Source: Aquabacterium sp. (GTDB lineage: Bacteria; Pseudomonadota; Gammaproteobacteria; Burkholderiales; Burkholderiaceae_C). Taken from it: 64,000 nucleotides of DNA. A program made the position numbers and the translations under genes. Within the stretch, counting starts at the first letter, position 1. Every line of letters starts with the position of its first letter. Below are positions 54,743-64,000 of the stretch, piece after piece. Under the pieces are notes generated by a model. It had not been told where the DNA came from, searched no databases, and saw only the letters and a program-made list of their open reading frames with translations. The stretch is taken from assembly GCA_030654395.1 (NCBI GenBank), contig JAURXM010000116.1, positions 293,763 to 357,762 of the forward strand. The letters are read 5' to 3'.

Positions 54743-56692
54743 ATGAAAGCACTGCTGAACCAAGGGCGCACCCTGATCACGGCCTGTCTGTGGACTGGAC
54801 TGCTGTCGTTTGCGTTGGCAGGCTGCGGAGGCGGCGGCAAGTCATCCGATTCCGGTGGTGGGGCTGGGACCGGCGGCAGCGCTTCGGCGCCCCCTGTGAT
54901 CTTGACCGGTGTGATCGCCACGGGTGCGCCGCTGATTGGGGCAACTGTTTCTGTGGTTGATGGCAACGGTGATCCACAAGGCACCACAGTGGCCAGTTTG
55001 GTCGATGGCATATATGAGGTGACGCTCTCATCTGCTGCACCCACCTTGCCGCTGATGATTCAGGCCCAAGGCATGGACATGTCTGGCGCACCCGTGTTAC
55101 TGCACTCTGTTGTTCAGTCGATCACGACCGGCACCAACGTCAAAACACGTGTGCATGTCAATCCGTTGACCGATGCGGTAACGGCCTTGTTGCTGGGCGG
55201 GAACCCTCGCCCATTTTTCCAAAACGCGAAAACAGATCGATCGGGCTGGGCCTTGCTGAATAAGACCAGCGCCTTGACGGCGGCAATGACTTTTGTTCGC
55301 TTGGCTGTCAATGCCAATTTGGTCGACGCCAAAGCGACCGACCTCACCAAATTGACTGACCTCACCAAAGTTGACTTCTTTCAAGATGCCACCTTTGCTG
55401 CCAACATGACGGGGCTGGATGCCGCCATTGATGGCTTGCGTATTCAATTTGGACGCGACCCTATCGGTGGCAATGAGCTGATGTATGTGTCCAACCGCTT
55501 GATTTTGGCTGGTCGAACCGAGCTCACGATTAACTTGGCCACAGCCAAGACGGGCTTGGGTCAAACGACACCCAGCGCCACCGCTGCGATCACCACCACA
55601 GCCAAAACCACCACAGGTAACTCGACGCTGATGCCGTTCGCGGCAGCGCTAGAAAAGCTCCGCACCGACATCAATGCCTTGATGGCGCAAAGAGCGTTGA
55701 GCGCGTCCTTCCAAGTTAGCACCATCACCTCGACGTCATATCAGCAGCATGACGGCGTTGAGTCGGGCATGCTGGCATCGAACCTAGCCAGTTATGGCAA
55801 CAACGGCTGGCATCTCAGCCGTTGGCAGATCTTGGGTTGCCTAGACAATCCGTGGGTTACCAAGTGCAATCGGGTTGCTGTGGCAGCCTTGGTCGTTGAT
55901 GATTTTAGTGCTGTCAAGGATGTGTTCAGGAATGCGGTGAGCTACACGAACACTACCAAGTGGACCTTCATCGGCAATGATCGCCGCACGTTTTGGCAAC
56001 TGGCGCCATCGACGTGGGCTGTGTGGGATGCAGCAGGGCCATTGACCTTGACCACCGCGCCGCTCAGCACAGGGCGGGGTGTCTTTTTTGACATCTCATC
56101 GGAGTATTCTGGTACTGCTCAACTCAATTGGCCGTCGAACTCCCGCATGCTCAATGCATGTGGCACCACGGGTTCACTTGCATTTTGTTTGGGTGCGACG
56201 GAAACCGGGGATCTGATCGCCGACAAGATGCTGACCATCGGTGCGCCGGGCATGATCGGCTTATCCGATGCGGCGATTGGGACGGCGTACACGCTCGACA
56301 CAGGCGGGTTTGGTATCGCCGACCCTGATCCCAACACCACGCTTTTGACGACAGACTTGCCGGCTGCAAATGCGTACTCGGCTTACCCCTTGCCTGATGG
56401 TTTATCCGTGGCAACGCCCTTGACCTCGTCGAATCTGCGTCCTGGCTTGGTCATCACCTGGAACACCTGGGCCGCACGCAACCCTCATTTGCGCATGGTG
56501 GAAGTGCGCAGCGTCATCTCGTCCCCCACGGCACCCGTCATCAAAACCGTGCGCATGCTGCCTTTGGCCGCTAACCAAGCGACATTGCCAGCGATGACTG
56601 CCCCGCTGGATGCCACAGGTGATGCACTGTGGCTCATCGCTGAAGATGGGCAAGGCCGCCGCTACATCAGCAAGGTCGTCGCGGCGCCCTGA
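54743..56692 (+). CDS. Large outer-membrane/periplasmic lipoprotein of unknown function
   Basis: The 649-residue protein has a lipoprotein signal with LAGC (Cys28) followed by a Gly/Ser linker. A carboxypeptidase-regulatory-like beta sandwich (LTGVIATGAPLIGATVSVVDGNGDPQGTT) covers about residues 52-100. The remaining 500 residues resemble no family I recognise; two Cys pairs (ILGCLDNPWVTKC; NACGTTGSLAFC) may form disulfides. It lies upstream of the secreted di-haem protein in the same direction and may be its surface partner. Confidence 0.7.
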   Translation: MKALLNQGRTLITACLWTGLLSFALAGCGGGGKSSDSGGGAGTGGSASAPPVILTGVIATGAPLIGATVSVVDGNGDPQGTTVASLVDGIYEVTLSSAAPTLPLMIQAQGMDMSGAPVLLHSVVQSITTGTNVKTRVHVNPLTDAVTALLLGGNPRPFFQNAKTDRSGWALLNKTSALTAAMTFVRLAVNANLVDAKATDLTKLTDLTKVDFFQDATFAANMTGLDAAIDGLRIQFGRDPIGGNELMYVSNRLILAGRTELTINLATAKTGLGQTTPSATAAITTTAKTTTGNSTLMPFAAALEKLRTDINALMAQRALSASFQVSTITSTSYQQHDGVESGMLASNLASYGNNGWHLSRWQILGCLDNPWVTKCNRVAVAALVVDDFSAVKDVFRNAVSYTNTTKWTFIGNDRRTFWQLAPSTWAVWDAAGPLTLTTAPLSTGRGVFFDISSEYSGTAQLNWPSNSRMLNACGTTGSLAFCLGATETGDLIADKMLTIGAPGMIGLSDAAIGTAYTLDTGGFGIADPDPNTTLLTTDLPAANAYSAYPLPDGLSVATPLTSSNLRPGLVITWNTWAARNPHLRMVEVRSVISSPTAPVIKTVRMLPLAANQATLPAMTAPLDATGDALWLIAEDGQGRRYISKVVAAP

Positions 56693-56822
56693 TCTGACCC
56701 GCCAAGGCGGGCTACCTTGTCATGTGCAGGATTTAACCCAGGTTATAAAAATGAACCCGTATGGGGGTGGTTTCCCGGGTTTGTCGTTTGAGTGACAGAG
56801 ATTCGCATGCTCCTAGGAGAGC

Positions 56823-59168
56823 ATGGCGGCCTCACATCACCTATCGGAGCCGCTCGTGCATTACCCACCCTTCAGAACCTTGTCCGCGGCGGCGGCCTTG
56901 ATGGTCACAACCCTTGCGCAAGGGGCGCCCACTTATCCCAATCAAGAAGTGGTTTGCAGCTTCAACAACGCCCGTGAGCAACAACGTTTGGCCTCGGCTG
57001 CGAACTTTGCCCAGCCTGTTGTGCAGCTGATGAAGGTCAATGGCGCGGTCGTTTGGACGGCGGGTAGTTCAGTCAAGCCTACGCTCAAGCCGGGTGATGT
57101 GGTAACGCTGACGGGCTCGGGCTTCGGTGCTGGCACCGACATCGACTTCAGTAAAATCATGATCGGCAACAGCCGTGTGCTGGAGACCTCGCTTCAGATG
57201 TACGAGCAAAAGCTCGACATCATCTCGACTTTGAACTACGAAACGGGCACGTCGCGCAGCCATTGGCCCAAAGATGTACTGAACTGGTCCGACGCCGAGG
57301 TTCAATTTAGGGTCCCTTCGCACGCCAGCAAAGGGCCATTGAAACTGCAGGTTCAAAAGCGTGCCGGTTTCAACAACTCCTTGACAAAGCCAGGTCAGCC
57401 CCACAACGTCATTGACGCACAGGTCTATCGCATCCAATCGCCCCCTGACGTCAACTGCGATGTGGTGTCGACGCTGTCCGTTGATGCCAAGGCCATCTCG
57501 CCCATCGACGTGTCGATTGACAACCCCAGCTTTGTCGACATGGTCAAGCGGGGGCGAGAAATATTTTGGTCCTATGACTTCAATCTAGGTTTGAGCCACA
57601 AATTCAAGAGCCTTGAGTGGGATGCCATCATCAAGGGTCAAGCCACCGACCCTTACACACGCCAAAAGGCCAATCCGACAACTTTGTTTGGCGCCGTCAA
57701 GAACGTGCCAGGTCAAGTGCCTGCTGAATCACTCAACGATGTGTACTTCAAACCTTACCCTCAGACCAACCCGACGCCTGGTTTTCTCGCCATTGGTGGG
57801 CAGTTGACAGAGGGCAATACCAAGACAACAGGCTACGCTGGCTACCGCTACGCTGAGTCTCAGCACCCTTTATTGGGTAAGGGCTCATGGGTTGGCTTCA
57901 ACTGTGCGTCATGCCACGGTTACCAGATCAGCTACAACAAGGGCGCCAACAACATCACCAAGGTCTTCCCAGGTTTGCCTAATCCAAACTGGACCATGAA
58001 GTGGGCTGTGCTTGGTACAGGTAAGGGCAAGACCACCTCCAAATTTGCGTACGTCAACGAGGAAGAAGAAGGCCCGAAGTGGGCACATGGCAAGGCCAAA
58101 GTTGACAAGACGCCATTGATGTATTTGATGCCTGCAGGCACTGGCGAAGCCACCATCTCACGCACAGCAGGTGAAGGCGGCTTGTACGATAACGACTACA
58201 TGTTCAACCCGACGGCCATCCCCAACGTGACCTTCCACTTGCCTGTGCGTCGGGCACTGTCTCACACCGAGTCGTATGTGGGGTTCGAGGGATCGTACAT
58301 CCACGCACAGGAGCCCGACGGCGCCATGGGCTCCATGGACGCGACCTCGCTGAAGGCGCTGACCGCATACATGTCGGTGCTGGATCAGGACGACGATGAT
58401 CTGCGTAATGCAGGCTTACATCGTTGGTTGAAGGCGAACAACCGCTTGGAAGCCCAGACCGGCTCCAGCATGCTGAGCGAAGGTAACTTCGTGCAACGTG
58501 GCTGGCAAGTCTATGACGGCGTGAAGGCTGCCGTGGCACGTGGCAAGGAGACGTTCGATCAGGCATGTGCCAGCTGCCACAGCGATAAGCTAGGACTGCA
58601 TTCAAACGAGGTGATGGTGCCACTCAACCAAGTAGGCCGCTTCTTCGCGCCGACCGACTTTCAGCGCAAGCAGCAATCGATTCGCACTACTTATTTGCGT
58701 AACCTGTACTGGGTGACTTCGCGTGGCCTGCTGTCTGATGGACACGTGCGCAACCTCGAAGATTTGGTCAACCCCAATCGCTGCACAGAGGGCACAGACC
58801 TCTACAAGCAGTACTACACGCTGCATGCCCCTGTGCGTCCTGCACCCGGCACCGTAGACCAGCCGACGCCGGTACCTGACCTCAACCGCAAGGGTGACGT
58901 TTTCCGTGTTTACAAGGACAAGAAGAAGGATATTTTTGACACCATTTACGCGGAGCGCAATCGTTTTGTCGAGCGTCACAAGTACTTCAGCACCGTGGCC
59001 GGCGACAACAACTACTATTACTGGGATTATCAAAAAATGCGTGCCAACTACGGTCCGGATGAAATGGATACGCCTAACCCGATTGGCATGCCTGCAGCAC
59101 CTCACCCTTGGTGCGCGTCGTCCACAACCAGCGTCCCAGACCTTGTCCAGTACCTGCTGACACTGTGA
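56823..59168 (+). CDS. Secreted di-haem cytochrome c protein of about 780 residues
   Basis: After a probable signal peptide (TLSAAAALMVTTLAQGAP), the N-terminal region has an IPT/TIG-like strand pattern (LKPGDVVTLTGSGFGAGTDIDFSKIMIG, residues about 85-115). Two CASCH motifs follow at 361-365 (GFNCASCHGYQ) and 582-586 (QACASCHSDKLG). Two haems in one large exported chain and their spacing recall the di-haem peroxidase superfamily, which includes rubber oxygenases RoxA/RoxB; that link is a guess. An AGGAGAG ribosome site precedes ATG 56823. Confidence 0.75.
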   Translation: MAASHHLSEPLVHYPPFRTLSAAAALMVTTLAQGAPTYPNQEVVCSFNNAREQQRLASAANFAQPVVQLMKVNGAVVWTAGSSVKPTLKPGDVVTLTGSGFGAGTDIDFSKIMIGNSRVLETSLQMYEQKLDIISTLNYETGTSRSHWPKDVLNWSDAEVQFRVPSHASKGPLKLQVQKRAGFNNSLTKPGQPHNVIDAQVYRIQSPPDVNCDVVSTLSVDAKAISPIDVSIDNPSFVDMVKRGREIFWSYDFNLGLSHKFKSLEWDAIIKGQATDPYTRQKANPTTLFGAVKNVPGQVPAESLNDVYFKPYPQTNPTPGFLAIGGQLTEGNTKTTGYAGYRYAESQHPLLGKGSWVGFNCASCHGYQISYNKGANNITKVFPGLPNPNWTMKWAVLGTGKGKTTSKFAYVNEEEEGPKWAHGKAKVDKTPLMYLMPAGTGEATISRTAGEGGLYDNDYMFNPTAIPNVTFHLPVRRALSHTESYVGFEGSYIHAQEPDGAMGSMDATSLKALTAYMSVLDQDDDDLRNAGLHRWLKANNRLEAQTGSSMLSEGNFVQRGWQVYDGVKAAVARGKETFDQACASCHSDKLGLHSNEVMVPLNQVGRFFAPTDFQRKQQSIRTTYLRNLYWVTSRGLLSDGHVRNLEDLVNPNRCTEGTDLYKQYYTLHAPVRPAPGTVDQPTPVPDLNRKGDVFRVYKDKKKDIFDTIYAERNRFVERHKYFSTVAGDNNYYYWDYQKMRANYGPDEMDTPNPIGMPAAPHPWCASSTTSVPDLVQYLLTL

Positions 59169-59175
59169 GCGCCGT

Positions 59176-59763
59176 GTGACGGGGTTGCCTCTCTCGCCTC
59201 AGGTGCATGCGCGCGTTTGGATCGCGCTGGCATTGATGCTGACCAGCGGCGCTTGGCTCGCTGCTGGCTTGTTTGATAGGCCGCCCCCTGAGTCGTCGGT
59301 GCCCGTTGCTGAGGTTCATTCAACGCAGCCCGTGCTGTCCATGATGCCCATTCCAGGGCAGGTGTCTGGCTCACCCCATGCGCAAGGGATGCAGCCAAAT
59401 GCGATGCAGGTGCTGGAGGCGGTTGCACATCGTGGCCGACAGGTGGCACCTGCCAGCGGGGCGGTGCAGAGCGCGGAGTCGTTGCAGACGAGGGTTCGAC
59501 AGGACCCAGCATCCGTGCATCGTCAGAGCACAGGACAGCGGCTGCGCCTGCAGGGCACCCTGGCTTTAGTGGAAAAGGGTGAGTCAGGCGTGGTGGTTTT
59601 GCACCTCAGCTTGCCTGATCAGTCCGATTCAGTGCAGCTCGTGGCCTCACCTGCCTTGGCGCAGACGGCCGCCGGCTGGGAGCCGCCTAGGAATGTGACG
59701 CTGGATTGCCTCTCGCAAGGCGTGATGATGGGTGCGTGGTTGCTTGTCGATTGCAGGCATTGA
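59176..59763 (+). CDS. Small membrane-anchored periplasmic protein, unknown
   Basis: The 195-residue product (GTG start at 59176, 7 bases after the di-haem gene) has one N-terminal membrane helix (VWIALALMLTSGAWLAAGLF), a low-complexity linker, and a C-terminal beta-rich domain of about 80 residues (LRLQGTLALVEKGESGVVVLHLSLP). The layout recalls GspC/PulC-like or other periplasmic scaffold proteins. It is probably cotranscribed with the di-haem gene. Confidence 0.6.
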   Translation: MTGLPLSPQVHARVWIALALMLTSGAWLAAGLFDRPPPESSVPVAEVHSTQPVLSMMPIPGQVSGSPHAQGMQPNAMQVLEAVAHRGRQVAPASGAVQSAESLQTRVRQDPASVHRQSTGQRLRLQGTLALVEKGESGVVVLHLSLPDQSDSVQLVASPALAQTAAGWEPPRNVTLDCLSQGVMMGAWLLVDCRH

Positions 59764-59821
59764 ATAACCAGTCGACCCGGCCCCTTTGGCCGCGCTTGGC
59801 GAAGAAGCACACCTCCCCCCC

Positions 59822-59849
59822 TTGAAACTTCCCAGACCGTCCCTATAAT
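59822..59849 (+). promoter_or_regulatory. groESL promoter (sigma-70-like, possibly also sigma-32)
   Basis: TTGAAA at 59822-59827 and TATAAT at 59844-59849 are separated by 16 bases. The -35 region CTTGAAAC also fits the sigma-32 heat-shock consensus. The CIRCE operator begins 2 bases downstream. Confidence 0.8.
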
Positions 59850-59851
59850 AA

Positions 59852-59878
59852 TTAGCACTCGGCGCTTGTGAGTGCTAA
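59852..59878 (+). promoter_or_regulatory. CIRCE operator (HrcA binding site)
   Basis: TTAGCACTC, nine bases, GAGTGCTAA is a perfect match to the CIRCE inverted repeat bound by the HrcA repressor. It lies between the promoter and groES, so groES-groEL is repressed by HrcA and released on heat shock. Confidence 0.97.
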
Positions 59879-59941
59879 CAAGCGCCGCTATGCCCTGCTA
59901 GTCCCTATACCCAACCGATGTCTTTTTAGACTGGAGAAGCC

Positions 59942-60232
59942 ATGAAACTGCGTCCTCTGCACGATCGCGTGATCGTCAAACGCCTGGAACAAGAAACCAA
60001 GACCGCTTCTGGCATTTTCCTGCCTGACGGTTCCGCAGAGAAGCCTGATCAAGGCGAAGTCTTGGCCGTGGGCCCAGGCAAGCGCAACGACAAGGGTGAT
60101 TTCATCGCCCTGAACGTCGCTGTTGGCGACCGCGTTTTGTTCGGCAAGTACTCTGGCCAAACCGTCAAGGTTGATGGCGATGAGTTGCTCGTCATGCGCG
60201 AAGAAGACCTGTTTGCCGTCGTCGCCAAGTAA
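59942..60232 (+). CDS. groES: Co-chaperonin GroES
   Basis: The 96-residue protein is full length for the family, with [28 protein letters not shown] at the N-terminus and the mobile-loop region intact. It caps the GroEL cavity as a heptamer. It is 48 bases upstream of groEL under the CIRCE-controlled promoter. Confidence 0.98.
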   Translation: MKLRPLHDRVIVKRLEQETKTASGIFLPDGSAEKPDQGEVLAVGPGKRNDKGDFIALNVAVGDRVLFGKYSGQTVKVDGDELLVMREEDLFAVVAK

Positions 60233-60265
60233 GCGACCACTGCACAGACAAACCCCATTTACTGA

Positions 60266-61930
<1,665 letters not shown>

Positions 61931-61971
61931 TTGCCCGCGCTCGCCTGAAGCGCTGTTCAGCTTCACGCCAG

Positions 61972-61997
61972 GGGCCCCCGCATGGGGGCCCTTTTTT
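61972..61997 (+). terminator. groESL rho-independent terminator
   Basis: A stem of GGGCCCCC / GGGGGCCC with a 4-base loop (GCAT) is followed directly by six T. Confidence 0.95.
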
Positions 61998-62109
61998 GTT
62001 GCCCGGTTGCGACAGCTTCGGGGATGCCTGAGCCCATCTGTCATGCCGACGTGACAGACTCACCGAGATTCGGCCAGGGGGCCGAGCTCTCAAGTCAAAG
62101 GGATATCCC

Positions 62110-62646
62110 ATGAAAAAGATTCTGTTGGCCGCCGCTCTGGCTGCATCGTGTGGCCTGGCCTCGGCTCAAGGTTACGTTGGCGCTCTGGTTGGTCTGACCA
62201 GCATCGCCTTTGATTGCGGTCCAGGCCAGTCGTGCGATGACAGCGACACCGGCTTCAAGCTCTATGGTGGCTACGAAGTGGCGCCCAACATCTCAATCGA
62301 AGTCGGCTACACCGATTTCGGCAAGGCCAAAGTGTCGGAAGGTGCTGACCGCGCGGAGTACAAGGGCACGGCCCTGTCACTGGTCGGCGCTTTCCGCGTG
62401 GCGTTCACGCCCGAGTTCACCGGCGTGGCCCGCCTGGGTCTGGCCAGCGTCAAGGGCAAGTTCTCCGACAGCCTTGGTGCCAGCGCTTCTGACTCCAACA
62501 TCAAGTTGTACACCGGCCTGGGCGTGGAGTACGCCATGTCCAAGGACATCAAGCTGGTCGGTGCCTTTGACCTGACCAACGTCGAAATTGACGGCCAAAG
62601 CGGCACCGCTTACATCGCCGGCGTTGGCGCCCAGATCGGCTTCTGA
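62110..62646 (+). CDS. Outer-membrane beta-barrel protein (OmpA-like/opacity type)
   Basis: The 178-residue protein has a signal peptide ending near LASAQG, then an eight-stranded barrel pattern: GYVGALVGLTSIAFD, GFKLYGGYEVAPNISIEVGYTDFGKAKV, ALSLVGAFRVAFTPEFTGVARLGLASVKGKF, NIKLYTGLGVEYAM, and the terminal YIAGVGAQIGF. A Cys pair (DCGPGQSCDD) lies in the first loop. The function is unknown; it may be a structural or adhesion barrel. Confidence 0.9.
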   Translation: MKKILLAAALAASCGLASAQGYVGALVGLTSIAFDCGPGQSCDDSDTGFKLYGGYEVAPNISIEVGYTDFGKAKVSEGADRAEYKGTALSLVGAFRVAFTPEFTGVARLGLASVKGKFSDSLGASASDSNIKLYTGLGVEYAMSKDIKLVGAFDLTNVEIDGQSGTAYIAGVGAQIGF

Positions 62647-62668
62647 TCTCCCGATCAGTCAAGCATCC

Positions 62669-62693
62669 AAGGCCACCCTCGGGTGGCCTTTTT
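62669..62693 (+). terminator. Rho-independent terminator after the barrel gene
   Basis: AAGGCCACCC and GGGTGGCCTT form a 10-bp stem around TC, followed by a five-T run. It separates the barrel gene from the convergent DUF3149 gene. Confidence 0.92.
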
Positions 62694-62709
62694 CATGCCT
62701 GGTCGCGCT

Positions 62710-62880
62710 TCAGTTGGCAATCTTGCCTTCGCGCACCAGGCGGTCGTGTCGCTCCGTGTCTTCTTTCACATGCTTGGCCACATACCAACCGATGTAGCTC
62801 AGCATCACAAACATGAAGACGATCACGGCCAGACTCATCAGGCCGTAGTCGGTGGTCAGGAAATCAATCCAGGCTTGCAT
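62710..62880 (-). CDS. DUF3149 small membrane protein
   Basis: From ATG 62880 (GGGAGA upstream) the product is 56 residues: MQAWIDFLTTDYGLMSLAVI, one transmembrane helix (SLAVIVFMFVMLSYIGWYV), and a basic cytoplasmic tail (VKEDTERHDRLVREGKIAN). This fits the small betaproteobacterial DUF3149 family, of unknown function. The longer frame to 63003 has no family match. Confidence 0.85.
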   Translation of the reverse strand: MQAWIDFLTTDYGLMSLAVIVFMFVMLSYIGWYVAKHVKEDTERHDRLVREGKIAN

Positions 62881-62990
62881 TTGTGTTCTCCCGTCGCCCT
62901 TTGGCGACCTGCAGGTGCCATCTGACACCTGAATCGACCTGGCGTTCATGACCTGGATCAAGCCCTGCATTCGCCCTGCACAATGACGCC

Positions 62991-64000
62991 ATGACTCTTT
63001 CACGACTTCGCATTTGCACCGGGGCCCGCATGGCGGCCATCAGCCTGCTGGGACTGGCCTGGGTGTCCACGGTTGCCCTGGCGGCGGAAGCGGCCGCCCG
63101 CCCCAAGGTGGGCCTGGTGTTGTCCGGCGGCGGCGCCCGGGGCCTGACCCACGTGGGCGTGCTCAAGGTGCTGGAGCGTGAACGCATCCCGGTCGACGTG
63201 ATCGCGGGCACCTCCATGGGCGCCATCGTGGGCGGCCTGTACGCCAGCGGCATGGATGCCACGGTGGTGGAGCAGGAGGTCCAGCGCCTGGACTGGGACA
63301 ACGTCTTTGCCAGCCGGGTGGAGCGCCGCGAGATTTCGCAGCGCCGCAAGGAGCAGGACTTTGAAGTCTCACCCCTGTTCGAGCTGGGGGTGGGCGCCGA
63401 TGGCATCAAGGCACCCCTGGGGCCTGTCTCCAGCCGGGGGCTGGAGGCCCACCTGCGCCGCTTGACCTTGTCGTCGGCCCAGGTCAGTCACTTCGACCAG
63501 TTGCCCACCCCCTTTCGTGCCGTGGCCACCGACATGGAGACCGGCAAGCCCGTGATCCTGCAGTCCGGCGACCTGGCCATGGCCTTGCGGTCGAGCATGT
63601 CGGTGCCTGGCCTGTTTGCCCCGGTGGAGGTTGATGGCCGCATCCTGGGCGACGGTGGGCTGGTCAACAACACGCCCATCGATGTGGCCCGGGCCATGGG
63701 CGCCCAACGCCTCATCGTGGTCAACATTGGTACGCCGCTGTCCAAGCGCGAGGTGCTGTCGACCCTGACCGGGGTGACAGGCCAGATGATCAACATCCTG
63801 ACCGAGCAGAACGTGCAGCGCAGCCTGGCCACGCTGCAACCCCAGGACGTGCTGATTGCACCGGTCCTGGAGGATCTGACTGCGGCTGACTTCAACCGCG
63901 CGCGTGAGTTCATCAACCTGGGGGAGACCCAGGCCGATGCCCTGGTGCTGCGCATGCAGGACCTGAAAGTCTCCGAAGCCGACTACGCCGCCTGGAAGGC
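62991..64000 (+). CDS. Patatin-like phospholipase (RssA/PlpD-like), 3' end missing
   Basis: From ATG 62991 the frame encodes at least 336 residues and is open to the window end. After a signal peptide (ISLLGLAWVSTVALAAE) come the patatin oxyanion loop LSGGGARGLTHVGVLKVLE, nucleophile elbow GTSMGAIVGGLYASG (GXSXG) and the catalytic Asp in LGDGGLVNNTP. It would hydrolyse acyl esters of lipids as a Ser-Asp dyad enzyme in the envelope. A C-terminal surface-antigen barrel, as in PlpD, might follow outside the window. Confidence 0.92.
   Translation, partial: MTLSRLRICTGARMAAISLLGLAWVSTVALAAEAAARPKVGLVLSGGGARGLTHVGVLKVLERERIPVDVIAGTSMGAIVGGLYASGMDATVVEQEVQRLDWDNVFASRVERREISQRRKEQDFEVSPLFELGVGADGIKAPLGPVSSRGLEAHLRRLTLSSAQVSHFDQLPTPFRAVATDMETGKPVILQSGDLAMALRSSMSVPGLFAPVEVDGRILGDGGLVNNTPIDVARAMGAQRLIVVNIGTPLSKREVLSTLTGVTGQMINILTEQNVQRSLATLQPQDVLIAPVLEDLTAADFNRAREFINLGETQADALVLRMQDLKVSEADYAAWK

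Overview
The window is high-GC, gene-dense DNA with betaproteobacterial gene content. It most resembles the order Burkholderiales (Comamonadaceae or an Aquabacterium/Rhodoferax-like lineage). The evidence is the GroES/GroEL sequences with a GGM-rich tail and a CIRCE/HrcA site, a cysTWA-cysB block, System I cytochrome c maturation genes, a sigma-54 activator, and many c-type cytochromes. The genus is inference. I saw no tRNA, rRNA, CRISPR array, insertion sequence or prophage.

Layout. (1) 1-2002: a cut-off AraC-family regulator, a VOC protein and a periplasmic solute-binding protein. (2) 2364-11517: a sulfur-scavenging block. It holds a sigma-54 activator without a sensor domain (SfnR-like) on the + strand. 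On the - strand are a coiled-coil porin with a sulfonate-type ABC importer, an exported rhodanese with a cytochrome b561-type membrane protein, and a sulfate-binding protein. (3) 11518-11952: an intergenic region with two divergent sigma-54 (-24/-12) promoters and a palindromic, tandemly arranged motif between them that looks like an activator site. (4) 11953-28247: a + strand cluster in which almost every product is exported: a DUF1549/DUF1553 cytochrome-like protein, a DUF1501 protein, three c-type cytochromes, a peroxiredoxin, an SMP-30-like lactonase, a dienelactone hydrolase, a lectin-like protein, an RND efflux trio and a metallo-beta-lactamase-fold hydrolase. I consider this the best candidate for an undescribed system. 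(5) 28417-32078: ccmF-ccmG-ccmH-ccmI without ccmABCDE. (6) 32338-42133: inorganic sulfur and cysteine. A TOBE protein and small hydrolase come first, then a family 2A encapsulin operon (serine acetyltransferase, shell, cysteine desulfurase cargo), then divergently a second sulfate-binding protein with cysT-cysW-cysA, and a CysB-type LysR gene. (7) 42359-48399: a small polysaccharide cluster ending in a PleD-like diguanylate cyclase. (8) 48593-54629: two acyl-CoA dehydrogenase-family genes, serine dehydratase, a diiron-type hydrolase-family protein and a short-chain dehydrogenase. (9) 54743-59763: a large lipoprotein, a secreted di-haem protein and a small anchored protein. (10) 59822-64000: groES-groEL with CIRCE, an outer-membrane barrel, a DUF3149 mini-protein and a cut-off patatin-like phospholipase.

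How it fits together. Blocks 2-6 read as one sulfur-limitation locus. An ATTCGTT-type element lies about 54-65 nt upstream of five sulfur-gene start codons and probably marks CysB-family control. The sensorless sigma-54 activator probably drives the porin/sulfonate importer and, divergently, the exported redox cluster. The ccmFGHI genes could supply haem attachment for that cluster's cytochromes, and a weaker sigma-54-like site lies in front of ccmF. The substrate of the exported pathway cannot be read from sequence alone; an organosulfur compound is the favoured guess because of its shared regulatory region with a sulfonate-type importer.
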